A DNA stretch of 64,000 bases, taken from NCBI RefSeq assembly GCF_000374125.1, contig NZ_KB893644.1, forward strand, positions 248,001-312,000. Reading direction: 5' to 3'. The stretch is from Niabella aurantiaca DSM 17617. Lineage in GTDB: Bacteria; Bacteroidota; Bacteroidia; Chitinophagales; Chitinophagaceae. Numbering within the stretch: the first letter of the stretch is position 1; each line of letters starts with the position of its first letter. This document shows, one piece after another, positions 43,041 to 51,029 of this stretch. A program made the translations under genes and the position numbers. The notes under the pieces are model-generated. The model did not search any database and was not told the DNA's origin. It saw nothing but the letters and a program-made list of their open reading frames with translations.

Positions 43041-44981
43041 TTAATGTTTTGTTCCCGCGTTTTTCAATATCCAGCGGGTCATCAGTTCCAATACAGCCGG
43101 CGCCATGGTTTGTTCTATCTGGGCATATTCGGATGGCGCACCTGTTCCTGCTTCCTGAAACAAATGATTGAGCCCCGGCAGTTCCTTTACTTCAAAATTT
43201 TTATTGCCGGCTTTTTCTAAACCCGCTTTTATGCCAGCCAGGTTCTCTTTGGCAGCAACCTGCACGTCGAGGCTTCCGTTTAGGGCCAGCACCGGGATTT
43301 TAATGCAGGTGAGATAGTCGTTGGGGTTGTATCTTGTAAGAAACACAAACCATGGAGCGGAAGCCCTGCTTAATTGCTGACGGATAAAGTCATTTTTTTC
43401 CCGGGCGTTTTGCTGCATACTGTCCGGCAGGAAGATCCTGCTGTAAATTTTTTCCAGCTCCGTTCCCAGTTCGGGCTGCCGGTACTTTAATATGGCGTTG
43501 ACAACAACCTGTGTTTCTGCTGCCCGCTTTTCTGCCGTTGCGTCAGTGGCGCCCATTACCTTATTGAGCAGCCTGATCTGCTGTACGTTCAGCTCGGCGC
43601 CTGTTACGCCCAGGCCGGCCATTAGGATCATGAATTTTACGTTCGGGTTTTTTGTTGCCACAATCGGTGCTATGACCCCTCCTTCGCTATGACCTAAAAG
43701 CCCGGTGTTTTTGAACCCTCTTTGCACAAGGTATTCAACTGCACTATGAATGTCGGTTGCAAAATCGGCTGACGTCGGATCTGCTTTTCCTTTTTCAGAT
43801 CCGCCTACGCCCCGGTCGTCCAGCCTCAGGCTTCCAATGCCATGGTTTGCAAAATAGTCTGCAATGACCAGGAATGGCTTATGTCCAAACAGTTCCTCAT
43901 CCCGGTTCTGTGCACCGCTGCCGGTGATCATTACCACCACCGGAAAGTCTTGTCCGGCCGTTGGGGTGGTCAGTGTTCCGGCCAGCCGGTTTCCCTGCGT
44001 TGTGTTTTTAAAACCGACGGCTTCCGTATGATAGGAAAAAGGCGGCTGGGGCTCTTGCGGGCGGTGATAAAATGGCTTGTTCCCATTTTTATTTTTTCTC
44101 AAAACCAGGGGTAATGCATATCCTGCCTGCGTAAAAGTGCCGGCAATGCTGTCGCCTTGCAGGGCGCCAGCGTATTGTATTTTCAGCGCATGAAGCTCAA
44201 ACCGCAACAGGTTGCTGTCAAAGGCTGTCCGGTCAACGGGGATTTCCTTTACGCCCTGGGCCGGGCTGTCCATAACTGCCTTCAGGCTATCGCCGGACTG
44301 TTCAATATGGATCACCAGTGGAATTGTCCTTCCTGCTGAAATATCCAGATTGCCCTGCCAGCTGCCGGCAATCGATTGACCAAAAAGTAGGGAGGTGGAA
44401 AGGCAGGGATATAAAAACGAGCGGTAAATGATCTCGGAAACAATGAGCGCTGCCGCGAACAGAAAATAATAGACCGGTTTTTTTATATGTGCGGCCGTTT
44501 TGAAACCATTGACAAGTAGTATAAGGGCATATATAAAAAGGGCCAGCATCAGTGTAGCCACGGTCAGCATGATCAGGAGATCCGATGCGCTTGGGATATG
44601 CAGCGTATTGTTGGTGTATGCCTGGCGTATATTTTCAAAAGCATTTTTGATAAAGGGGATCCGGATCAGCGGAATGCCCAATGTCAAAGGAATGCGATGG
44701 ATGAGGGTGGCGTTCAGGATGTCAATTACCCGGGTTTTGGGATTGGCGATCCTGCCGGGAATGAATAGCAGGATACTGACCAGCAGCGTATAAGTGATGG
44801 CCTCCGCGATGGCCTGCCGGAACGACAGGTTGGGGTCCGGGCCGATATGATAGATCCCGTCATTGGTTTGCTGAAGCCACCAGAAAAGCACTACAGACAG
44901 CAGGAGGGTAAGGATTCCGGTCAATGCCAGTTCCTTTTCCGAATATCGTTCAAAAGGATTCAGGATGGTTTTCCAGTTCAT
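43041..44981 (-). CDS. Membrane-anchored alpha/beta hydrolase
   Basis: A 646-residue fusion: about four N-terminal helices (to ~195), a beta-rich domain (GSWQGNLDISAG, residues ~205-300) and an alpha/beta hydrolase with a complete triad, Ser432 in GHSEGG, Asp572 in NGSLDVQV and His606 in LNHLFQ. The beta-rich plus hydrolase halves occur as secreted esterase/peptidase-like proteins in Bacteroidota; the added membrane part is unusual. It overlaps the DUF2089 gene by 4 bp (ATGA). The hydrolase likely faces the periplasm. Confidence 0.82.
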   Translation of the reverse strand: MNWKTILNPFERYSEKELALTGILTLLLSVVLFWWLQQTNDGIYHIGPDPNLSFRQAIAEAITYTLLVSILLFIPGRIANPKTRVIDILNATLIHRIPLTLGIPLIRIPFIKNAFENIRQAYTNNTLHIPSASDLLIMLTVATLMLALFIYALILLVNGFKTAAHIKKPVYYFLFAAALIVSEIIYRSFLYPCLSTSLLFGQSIAGSWQGNLDISAGRTIPLVIHIEQSGDSLKAVMDSPAQGVKEIPVDRTAFDSNLLRFELHALKIQYAGALQGDSIAGTFTQAGYALPLVLRKNKNGNKPFYHRPQEPQPPFSYHTEAVGFKNTTQGNRLAGTLTTPTAGQDFPVVVMITGSGAQNRDEELFGHKPFLVIADYFANHGIGSLRLDDRGVGGSEKGKADPTSADFATDIHSAVEYLVQRGFKNTGLLGHSEGGVIAPIVATKNPNVKFMILMAGLGVTGAELNVQQIRLLNKVMGATDATAEKRAAETQVVVNAILKYRQPELGTELEKIYSRIFLPDSMQQNAREKNDFIRQQLSRASAPWFVFLTRYNPNDYLTCIKIPVLALNGSLDVQVAAKENLAGIKAGLEKAGNKNFEVKELPGLNHLFQEAGTGAPSEYAQIEQTMAPAVLELMTRWILKNAGTKH

Positions 44982-45253
44982 GGCCGTTCATTTTTCAGTT
45001 TTCTGATCTTTTCAATCATATCATCCATTTTATTGCGCATGGTAGGATAGCTGATGCCTGCCTGTGCCGACATTTCCTTAATGCTGCCACTGGCCAGAAA
45101 GAAATCCATGATAAAGTCCTGTTCTTCGCGGCTCAGTTTGAGATAAAGCGGCAATTCATAGTTGCCGCTTACCTGCGTGAGGCAGGTTTCGCACCGGAGC
45201 TGGCTTACGTTCAGGGGGTGCGCACAGCTGGGGCAATAAACTGGGAGTTTCAT
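44978..45253 (-). CDS. DUF2089 zinc-ribbon/HTH protein
   Basis: A 91-residue protein with a zinc ribbon (CPSC ... CETC) at residues ~7-29 followed by a helix-turn-helix (SIKEMSAQAGISYPTMRNKM). DUF2089 proteins are thought to be DNA-binding regulators. It is the first gene of an operon with the membrane hydrolase and, probably, the bPH protein. A 17-bp direct repeat lies just upstream and may be its own binding site. Confidence 0.82.
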   Translation of the reverse strand: MKLPVYCPSCAHPLNVSQLRCETCLTQVSGNYELPLYLKLSREEQDFIMDFFLASGSIKEMSAQAGISYPTMRNKMDDMIEKIRKLKNERP

Positions 45254-45270
45254 TTTGTAAATGTAATGCT

Positions 45271-45308
45271 TAGTTTAATAAAATTAAGTAGTAGTTTAAT
45301 AAAATTAA
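45271..45308 (-). promoter_or_regulatory. Tandem 17-bp direct repeat upstream of the DUF2089 gene
   Basis: TAGTTTAATAAAATTAA occurs identically at 45271-45287 and 45292-45308, a 21-bp period equal to two helical turns, so bound proteins would face the same side of the DNA. It is 18 bp before the DUF2089 start codon, in the position of the promoter (a -7-like TACATTTA lies between). Best explained as an autoregulatory operator. Confidence 0.6.
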
Positions 45309-45416
45309 AAAAAATTTACGATTAAAAACAAAAATGCTTATTTACTCCCGGCCACGTTTCCCGGGAAGCACGGCCGGGCGTTTGCCATATATTTTTGACA
45401 AACGCCGTTGCCCGTC

Positions 45417-46196
45417 TTATAAGGAGATCTCTAACCCGTCAAAAGCGAGGTTCCGGCCCTGTGGCAAGGTAGTTTCCACCTCCCGGTGAAAACCCATCTG
45501 ATGAGAGATATGGGTAAAATAGACCTGGGGGATTTCCAGCTCGTCGGCGAGCGCGACGGCTTCTTTGAGTGTAAAATGCGAGATATGCGGCTCATGGCGC
45601 AGGGCATTGAGTACCAGCACCTTTGAGCCCTGTATCTTTTCTTTGGATGCTTTATCGATCCGGTTGGCGTCTGTAATATAGGTAAAGCCGCCAAAGCGGA
45701 AGCCCAGCACGGGCATGCGCATATGCCAGACGGAGATCGGCTCCACCTGGAGTTCACCCACAGTAAAAGCAGTCCGCTCGTTGATGTACTGCAGGTTAAT
45801 GGAAGGGATCCCCGGCACCCGGAAGTCGCTGAACGCATAATCGAATTCCATTTTAACCCGGTTCAGGGTGGCTTCTGTGGCGTACAGTTCCATGGGTTTT
45901 TTCTGGAAGTAATTGTAGGCCCGCACTTCATCCAGCCCCGCGATATGGTCTTTATGCGAATGGGTCAGGAGCACAGCATCAAGTTTTTTTACAGATTTTC
46001 GCAGCATCTGGGTACGGAAATCGGGGCCGGTATCCACTACCAGGGTTGTGCCGGGCGACTGTATCAGGATGCTGGACCGCAGGCGCTGGTCCTTTGTATC
46101 GGCCGAACGGCATACCGCACAGTCACAGGCCACCATGGGTACGCCGGAGCTGGTTCCGGTACCGAGAAAGGTGATATGAATGGGAGGATAGGACAT
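45417..46196 (-). CDS. PhnP-like MBL-fold phosphodiesterase
   Basis: A 259-residue MBL-fold hydrolase with GTGTSSGVPMVACDCAVC at the N-terminus, the extra cysteine zinc site seen in PhnP, and HSHKDHIAGLDEV as the zinc motif, then FTHISHQMG. PhnP acts on cyclic ribose phosphates; related proteins have varied cyclic phosphodiester substrates. No phosphonate genes are near. Confidence 0.86.
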   Translation of the reverse strand: MSYPPIHITFLGTGTSSGVPMVACDCAVCRSADTKDQRLRSSILIQSPGTTLVVDTGPDFRTQMLRKSVKKLDAVLLTHSHKDHIAGLDEVRAYNYFQKKPMELYATEATLNRVKMEFDYAFSDFRVPGIPSINLQYINERTAFTVGELQVEPISVWHMRMPVLGFRFGGFTYITDANRIDKASKEKIQGSKVLVLNALRHEPHISHFTLKEAVALADELEIPQVYFTHISHQMGFHREVETTLPQGRNLAFDGLEISL

Positions 46197-46200
46197 GATG

Positions 46201-46235
46201 AATGCTGAATGTTTAACGCTGAGTGCGCAGCATCG
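46201..46235 (+). repeat. Degenerate heptamer array (5 x 7 bp)
   Basis: AATGCTG, AATGTTT, AACGCTG, AGTGCGC, AGCATCG. Words start with A and share a G in the middle. It lies 4 bp upstream of the start codon of the PhnP-like gene, in its leader. Confidence 0.5.
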
Positions 46236-46271
46236 TGCTTTATTGCTTGCGAATGGCTTTTATTAAGTTAA

Positions 46272-46589
46272 TTAATTTGCTTTTACTTCATCGGTGATCA
46301 ATCCCAGATGCTGATATTTTTCTCTACTGATATACTCCAGGTCGTGCGCGAACAGGCTCGCATACCTCAGTTGCTGTAGCGATCCGACCGGGTTATCCAA
46401 AAAATGTGCAAAGTCTTTGCCGGTATTTCTGCCACCATCTTCTACAAAATTCAGCGGAACGGAATATGCAGCCCGTTTCGTCTGCAACCTAAGGTTGTAT
46501 TGCTCTCCAGGCGGAAAACAAACCAGAATTTCCCGGTATACAAATAGTACAAGTTTGTGTGCCAGAGTCCAGACATCGTAATTTCTCAT
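46272..46589 (-). CDS. Four-helix-bundle protein (S23/23S rRNA intervening-sequence family)
   Basis: A 105-residue all-helical protein matching the family originally found within 23S rRNA genes: MRNYDVWTLAHKLVLFVYRE, RLQTKRAAYSVPLNFVE and DFAHFLDNPVGSLQQLRYA. Here it is not within an rRNA gene. ATG 46589 matches the usual start. Function unknown. It is transcribed in the same direction as its neighbours. Confidence 0.8.
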   Translation of the reverse strand: MRNYDVWTLAHKLVLFVYREILVCFPPGEQYNLRLQTKRAAYSVPLNFVEDGGRNTGKDFAHFLDNPVGSLQQLRYASLFAHDLEYISREKYQHLGLITDEVKAN

Positions 46590-46627
46590 AACTGCGTATT
46601 TTAAGCTTAACAATCCGGAAAATGGTC

Positions 46628-46683
46628 TTTAGCTCTCTGTATTCAGCGTTGAGCATCCGGCATTTTGCGTTAAGCGTTTAACT
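46628..46683 (+). repeat. Degenerate heptamer array (8 x 7 bp)
   Basis: TTTAGCT, CTCTGTA, TTCAGCG, TTGAGCA, TCCGGCA, TTTTGCG, TTAAGCG, TTTAACT: eight consecutive 7-bp words, most beginning T-T and ending near GC. It covers the gap between the four-helix-bundle gene and the following gene and overlaps that gene's stop codon. Confidence 0.55.
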
Positions 46684-46959
46684 CTCTTCGCCCGGTGCGG
46701 CGTTTTCAATGACTTCTGCGTACAGTTTCTTTGATTGATCATCCAGCTGTATGGGGTCAATGTCCAGCTGCGGGATGATCTCCAGCAGGGTATTGATGCG
46801 GCCTTCCGTTTGCAGGAATTTGTTGAGCACCACTACTTTTTTATCGTCCAGGATGCAATACCCGCTTTGAAACGTGCCCCGTTCATAGCGCAGGAGGTAG
46901 CCGTTCTGCTCGGGAATGGATTCCAGTTTGTCCAGTGTATTTTGTGTGTACTTGATCAT
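46678..46959 (-). CDS. Conserved hypothetical protein (93 aa)
   Basis: A 93-residue protein with no signal or membrane segment, mixed alpha/beta with an acidic second half (EIIPQLDIDPIQLDDQSKKL). The central GYCILDDKKVVVLNKFL strand pair looks like a small conserved Bacteroidota family, but I cannot name it. It is divergent from the HD hydrolase gene, 109 bp apart. Confidence 0.6.
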   Translation of the reverse strand: MIKYTQNTLDKLESIPEQNGYLLRYERGTFQSGYCILDDKKVVVLNKFLQTEGRINTLLEIIPQLDIDPIQLDDQSKKLYAEVIENAAPGEES

Positions 46960-46992
46960 ATCTGCTTGTCAATAAGGACAAAGATAACCTTT

Positions 46993-47020
46993 CTCAAATC
47001 CCAAATCTCAAATCTCAAAT
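46993..47020 (+). repeat. Heptamer array (4 x 7 bp)
   Basis: CTCAAAT, CCCAAAT, CTCAAAT, CTCAAAT, the most regular of the arrays. It lies in the 109-bp divergent gap between the 93-residue gene and the HD hydrolase, 25 bp upstream of a -7 box. Confidence 0.6.
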
Positions 47021-47044
47021 CTCGCTAAACGGGAAACCTTTTCC

Positions 47045-47052
47045 TAACTTTG
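47045..47052 (+). promoter_or_regulatory. -7 element of the HD-domain gene
   Basis: TAACTTTG, exact TAnnTTTG; 16 bp before ATG 47068. It rules out the in-frame TTG at 47050, which is part of the box. Confidence 0.5.
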
Positions 47053-47067
47053 ACGGCAACAAAAAAA

Positions 47068-48291
47068 ATGGCAAACGTTCGCAAAATTATCAACGACCCG
47101 GTTTATGGGTTTATTACGATTGATCACCCGCTGCTACTGGCCATCATCTCCCATCCTTATTACCAGCGCTTACGGAGCATTCACCAGATGGCATTTGCGC
47201 ACCTGGTATATCCCGGCGCCGTACATACCCGCCTGTTGCATTCACTGGGAGCCTATCACCTGATGTGCACAGCCCTGCAGGAATTGAAGGGAAAGGGAGT
47301 CGTCATTACCGAAGAGGAGGAGCTGGGCGCCAAGATCGCCATCCTGCTGCACGACATCGGGCATGGACCGTTCTCCCATGCGCTGGAGCATGAGCTCATC
47401 CCCGGGGTGCACCATGAAAAGCTTTCCCTGGCCATTATGCAGGAGCTGAACCAGCAGTTTAACAATCAATTAGAAACTGCTTTGGCTATTTTTACGGGTG
47501 TGCATCCCAAGAAATTCCTGCATCAGCTGGTTTCCGGCCAGCTGGATGTGGACCGGATGGATTACCTGAACCGGGATAGTTTTTTTACCGGGGTGGCGGA
47601 AGGGGTGATCGGTTATGACCGCATTCTGAAAATGCTGGCAGTGCACCAGGGCAACCTGGTAGTGGAGGAAAAAGCAATTTATTCGATCGAGAAGTTCCTG
47701 TTGAGCAGGCGGCTGATGTACTGGCAGGTATATCTGCATAAAACAGTGGTTGCTGCGGAAAAAATGCTGGTAATGATCATCCGGAGGGCCAAAGAATTGA
47801 TCGCGCAGGGAGTAAAGGTAGCCGCTGCCACTGAGGCGCTGGAGCATTTTTTGCATCACGGTGCTGCCAATGCGGAGGACCGCCACCGGTTGCTGCTCGA
47901 TTTTTGCAGTATGGATGATCAGGATATGGCCGCTACGATCAAGAACTGGTGCCGCCATCCGGACAAGGTGCTGTCGCATCTTTGCCAGGCATTGGCAGAG
48001 CGGAGGATTATGCGGATCCGCTTGCAGGCGGAGCCCTTCAGGGAAACCTTTTTGCTGGAGCGCCGGCAGGAGATGGCTGTTCAGATGGGCGTCAGTGAAG
48101 AGGACGCTGCCTATTTTGTTTTTTGGGGGGAGGCCAGCAACAGCCTGTACAACCCCAAGAACGAGGCCATTACCATTTTGTACAAGGACGGACGGTTAAA
48201 GGATATTTCGGAGGTGGACCATGCGCTGATCAATGTAAAAACGACCATCCCTGTCAAAAAATATTACATTTGTTCCTTTAGGATCCATTAA
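47068..48291 (+). CDS. HD-domain phosphohydrolase (dGTPase-like)
   Basis: A 407-residue HD hydrolase with LLHDIGHGPFSHALEH (metal-binding H...HD) and the downstream DVDRMDYLNRDSFFTG motif common to dNTP triphosphohydrolase-like proteins. It resembles the YdhJ-type group, not classical dGTPase. The substrate is probably a nucleotide. It precedes lpxD by 18 bp, a common order in Bacteroidota. Confidence 0.9.
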   Translation: MANVRKIINDPVYGFITIDHPLLLAIISHPYYQRLRSIHQMAFAHLVYPGAVHTRLLHSLGAYHLMCTALQELKGKGVVITEEEELGAKIAILLHDIGHGPFSHALEHELIPGVHHEKLSLAIMQELNQQFNNQLETALAIFTGVHPKKFLHQLVSGQLDVDRMDYLNRDSFFTGVAEGVIGYDRILKMLAVHQGNLVVEEKAIYSIEKFLLSRRLMYWQVYLHKTVVAAEKMLVMIIRRAKELIAQGVKVAAATEALEHFLHHGAANAEDRHRLLLDFCSMDDQDMAATIKNWCRHPDKVLSHLCQALAERRIMRIRLQAEPFRETFLLERRQEMAVQMGVSEEDAAYFVFWGEASNSLYNPKNEAITILYKDGRLKDISEVDHALINVKTTIPVKKYYICSFRIH

Positions 48292-48309
48292 AAATTATTT
48301 ATTTGCAAT

Positions 48310-49350
48310 ATGACATTTACTGCATCGCAGATTGCTGCAATGATCAATGGCCGTATCGAAGGTGATGCCGAAGCTGCCGTTGGAAATTTTGGAAAAATTG
48401 AAGAGGCACAGGAAGGACAGCTCAGCTTCCTGGCCAACCCCAAATACGAAGAGTACCTGTATGCAACCAAAGCCAGTATCATCATTATCAATGAAGCGCT
48501 GGAGTTAAAAAAACCGGTGACGGCCACCCTGATCCGCGTTAAAGACGCCTACTCCGCATTTGCCGCATTGCTGGGAAAATACCAGGAGATCATGCAGCAG
48601 CAGTTAAAAGGGATCCAGGAGCCTTCCTATATTTCGAAGACTGCCCGGTATGGTACCGACGTCTTTATCGGGGCGTTTGCATACCTTGGTGAAAATGTAA
48701 CGGTGGGCGATCATGCTAAGATCCATCCCAACGCCTATATCGGCAACAATGTTTCCATTGGAAATCATACCGTCATTCATGCCGGTGTAAAGATCCTGCA
48801 TAACTGCGTCGTTGGCAACCATGTTACCATACATGCGGGAACGGTGATCGGCAGCGACGGTTTCGGGTTTGCCCCCCAGGCCGACGGCACTTTTGCCAAA
48901 GTACCCCAGATCGGCAACGTGGTCATCGAGGATCATGTGGAGATCGGGGCTAATGCTGCCATCGACCGGGCTACGATCGGCTCTACCATCATCCGCTCCG
49001 GCGCCAAGCTGGACAACCTCATACAGATCGCGCACAATGTAGAGATCGGGAACAGCACCGTGGTGGCGGCGCAGGCGGGTATCAGCGGCAGCACCAAAGT
49101 GGGCAAAGGCGTTATGATCGGCGGCCAGGTGGGTATTGTGGGCCACCTGCATATCGGCGACGGAGCCAAGATCAACGCGCAAAGCGGGGTAAGCAAGAAT
49201 ATTGAGCCGGGCAAGGCGGTTACCGGCTCACCGGCCTATGATTACACATCGGCGCTCAGAAGCCAGGCGCTGAACCGCAGACTTCCGGACCTTGAGAAAA
49301 GAATGAAGGAACTGGAAGAAGAACTGAACCGCTTAAAGAGTGAAAGGTAA
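48310..49350 (+). CDS. lpxD: UDP-3-O-(3-hydroxyacyl)glucosamine N-acyltransferase
   Basis: Third step of lipid A synthesis. N-terminal LpxD domain (GQLSFLANPKYEEYLY) followed by left-handed beta-helix hexapeptide repeats from about residue 100 (IGNNVSIGNHTVIHAG; catalytic His region VVGNHVTIHAGTVIGSDGFGF) and a C-terminal helix. 346 residues, standard length. Confidence 0.96.
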   Translation: MTFTASQIAAMINGRIEGDAEAAVGNFGKIEEAQEGQLSFLANPKYEEYLYATKASIIIINEALELKKPVTATLIRVKDAYSAFAALLGKYQEIMQQQLKGIQEPSYISKTARYGTDVFIGAFAYLGENVTVGDHAKIHPNAYIGNNVSIGNHTVIHAGVKILHNCVVGNHVTIHAGTVIGSDGFGFAPQADGTFAKVPQIGNVVIEDHVEIGANAAIDRATIGSTIIRSGAKLDNLIQIAHNVEIGNSTVVAAQAGISGSTKVGKGVMIGGQVGIVGHLHIGDGAKINAQSGVSKNIEPGKAVTGSPAYDYTSALRSQALNRRLPDLEKRMKELEEELNRLKSER

Positions 49351-49416
49351 CCTATTGCCATAGAACTGTTTACAGGATTACTACCGTTCATTATTGCGGT
49401 CCATTAAATTTATAAA

Positions 49417-49424
49417 TATATTTG
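49417..49424 (+). promoter_or_regulatory. -7 element of lpxC/fabZ
   Basis: TATATTTG, exact match, 18 bp before ATG 49443. Indicates a promoter of its own although lpxD lies only 92 bp upstream. Confidence 0.48.
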
Positions 49425-49442
49425 CGCCCACAAAATACATAC

Positions 49443-50846
49443 ATGAATAGTCATTTCAACCCCGACAAACAACACACACTGAAACAATCTGTTGGCATTA
49501 GCGGAACCGGTCTGCACACAGGCGTGCTGGCGGATCTGACGCTAAAACCGGCAAATGCAGGTTTCGGTATCCAGTTTCAAAGGGTTGATCTGCCAAATAA
49601 ACCGGTGATCAAAGCGGATTGTGACCTGGTAACCGACACCAGCCGGGGCACCACACTGGAATCGAACGGGGCTAAGGTGAGCACTGTGGAGCATCTGCTG
49701 GCAGCGCTGGTGGGTATGGGGGTGGATAATGTGCTGATCGAGATCAACGGACCGGAAATACCCATCAAAGATGGCAGTGCCATGGCCTTTATCGACCTCA
49801 TCGAAGAAGTCGGGGTAGAGGAGCAGGACGCGGCCAAGTTATGGTACTCCATTGATGAAAATTTGTACCTCACCGATGAAGAAAAGCGCGTGGAGATGGT
49901 GATCATGCCCGCACGTGAATACCAGATCACTACCCTAATCGATTTTAATTCGCCCGTACTGGGCACCCAGCATGCCGAATTGAAGAGCATGCGGCACTTT
50001 AAGGAGAAGATCTCCCGCTCCCGTACCTTCTGTTTTTTACACGAGCTGGAAATGCTGCTGCAGCATAACCTGATCAAGGGCGGGGATGTGAACAATGCCA
50101 TTGTGGTGGTAGATAAGCCCATTGGGGAGGAAGAGCTGAGCCGGCTGAAAAAGATCTTCAATAAGGATGATATTGAAGTAAAGAGCGAAGGCTATCTGAA
50201 TAACCTGGAGCTGCGTTTTCCTAACGAGCCGGCACGGCATAAGCTGCTGGATATCGTAGGAGACCTGGCGCTGATCGGCTACCCGGTAAAAGGAAGGGTA
50301 ATCGCCAACCGGCCGGGGCACAGCTCCAACGTGGAATTTGCCCGCCTGATCAAAAAGCACATCAAAGCCAACAAACACCTGAAGGGCGTGCCGCATTATG
50401 ATCCGGCGGTTCCCCCGGTTTATGACCTGCAATACATCGAAAAGACCCTTCCGCATCGCTTTCCGTTCCTGCTGGTAGACAAGATCATCGAGCTGACGGA
50501 TGAGCGCATTGTGGGTGTAAAGAATGTAACGTTTAACGAATGGTTCTTCCAGGGGCATTTTCCCCAGAACCCGGTGATGCCCGGCGTGCTGCAGATCGAA
50601 GCGCTGGCCCAGTGCGGCGGCATCCTGGCCATCAACCTTGCCGGCGAAGGCCAGTACGACACTTATTTTCTGAAAATTGATAACTGCAAGTTCAAGCAAA
50701 TGGTGCGCCCCGGCGATACGATGATCCTGAAGATGGAGCTTACAGCACCCATCCGCCGTGGCATCTGCGAAATGCGCGGCACCGTATATGTAGGCGGCAA
50801 AGTAGCTACGGAAGCCGACCTCGTAGCGCAGATCGTGAAGCGGTAA
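49443..50846 (+). CDS. lpxC: Bifunctional LpxC deacetylase / FabZ dehydratase
   Basis: Fusion of UDP-3-O-acyl-GlcNAc deacetylase (committed step of lipid A synthesis) and 3-hydroxyacyl-ACP dehydratase. LpxC features: STVEHLLAALVGMGVDNVLIE (zinc His), and KSEGYLNNLELRFPNEPARHK with H-x3-D (HKLLDIVGD). The FabZ half starts near residue 325: LPHRFPFLLVDKI, FFQGHFPQNPVMPGVLQIEA with His/Glu catalytic pair. 467 residues. This fusion is usual in Bacteroidota. lpxA, which normally follows, is not here. Confidence 0.95.
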   Translation: MNSHFNPDKQHTLKQSVGISGTGLHTGVLADLTLKPANAGFGIQFQRVDLPNKPVIKADCDLVTDTSRGTTLESNGAKVSTVEHLLAALVGMGVDNVLIEINGPEIPIKDGSAMAFIDLIEEVGVEEQDAAKLWYSIDENLYLTDEEKRVEMVIMPAREYQITTLIDFNSPVLGTQHAELKSMRHFKEKISRSRTFCFLHELEMLLQHNLIKGGDVNNAIVVVDKPIGEEELSRLKKIFNKDDIEVKSEGYLNNLELRFPNEPARHKLLDIVGDLALIGYPVKGRVIANRPGHSSNVEFARLIKKHIKANKHLKGVPHYDPAVPPVYDLQYIEKTLPHRFPFLLVDKIIELTDERIVGVKNVTFNEWFFQGHFPQNPVMPGVLQIEALAQCGGILAINLAGEGQYDTYFLKIDNCKFKQMVRPGDTMILKMELTAPIRRGICEMRGTVYVGGKVATEADLVAQIVKR

Positions 50847-50856
50847 GGCCTGCGGC

Positions 50857-50892
50857 GTTTAAGGTTCCAGGTTTAAAAGTTTCAGGTTTGCT
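50857..50892 (+). repeat. Degenerate heptamer array after lpxC/fabZ
   Basis: GTTTAAG, GTTCCAG, GTTTAAAA (one 8-mer), GTTTCAG, GTTTGCT: five words starting GTT. It begins 11 bp after the lpxC/fabZ stop codon. Confidence 0.52.
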
Positions 50893-51029
50893 CTTGATGC
50901 GGGTTAGGGCCTGATAACTAATGGGTGTTGATCATTTACTCCTAAAACGATATCTCATCATCACCTCGAACCAGATGGAGCGCCCTTACGGCCTTATTAT
51001 AACAAGAAAAACCTTAGAACAAACTGCCA

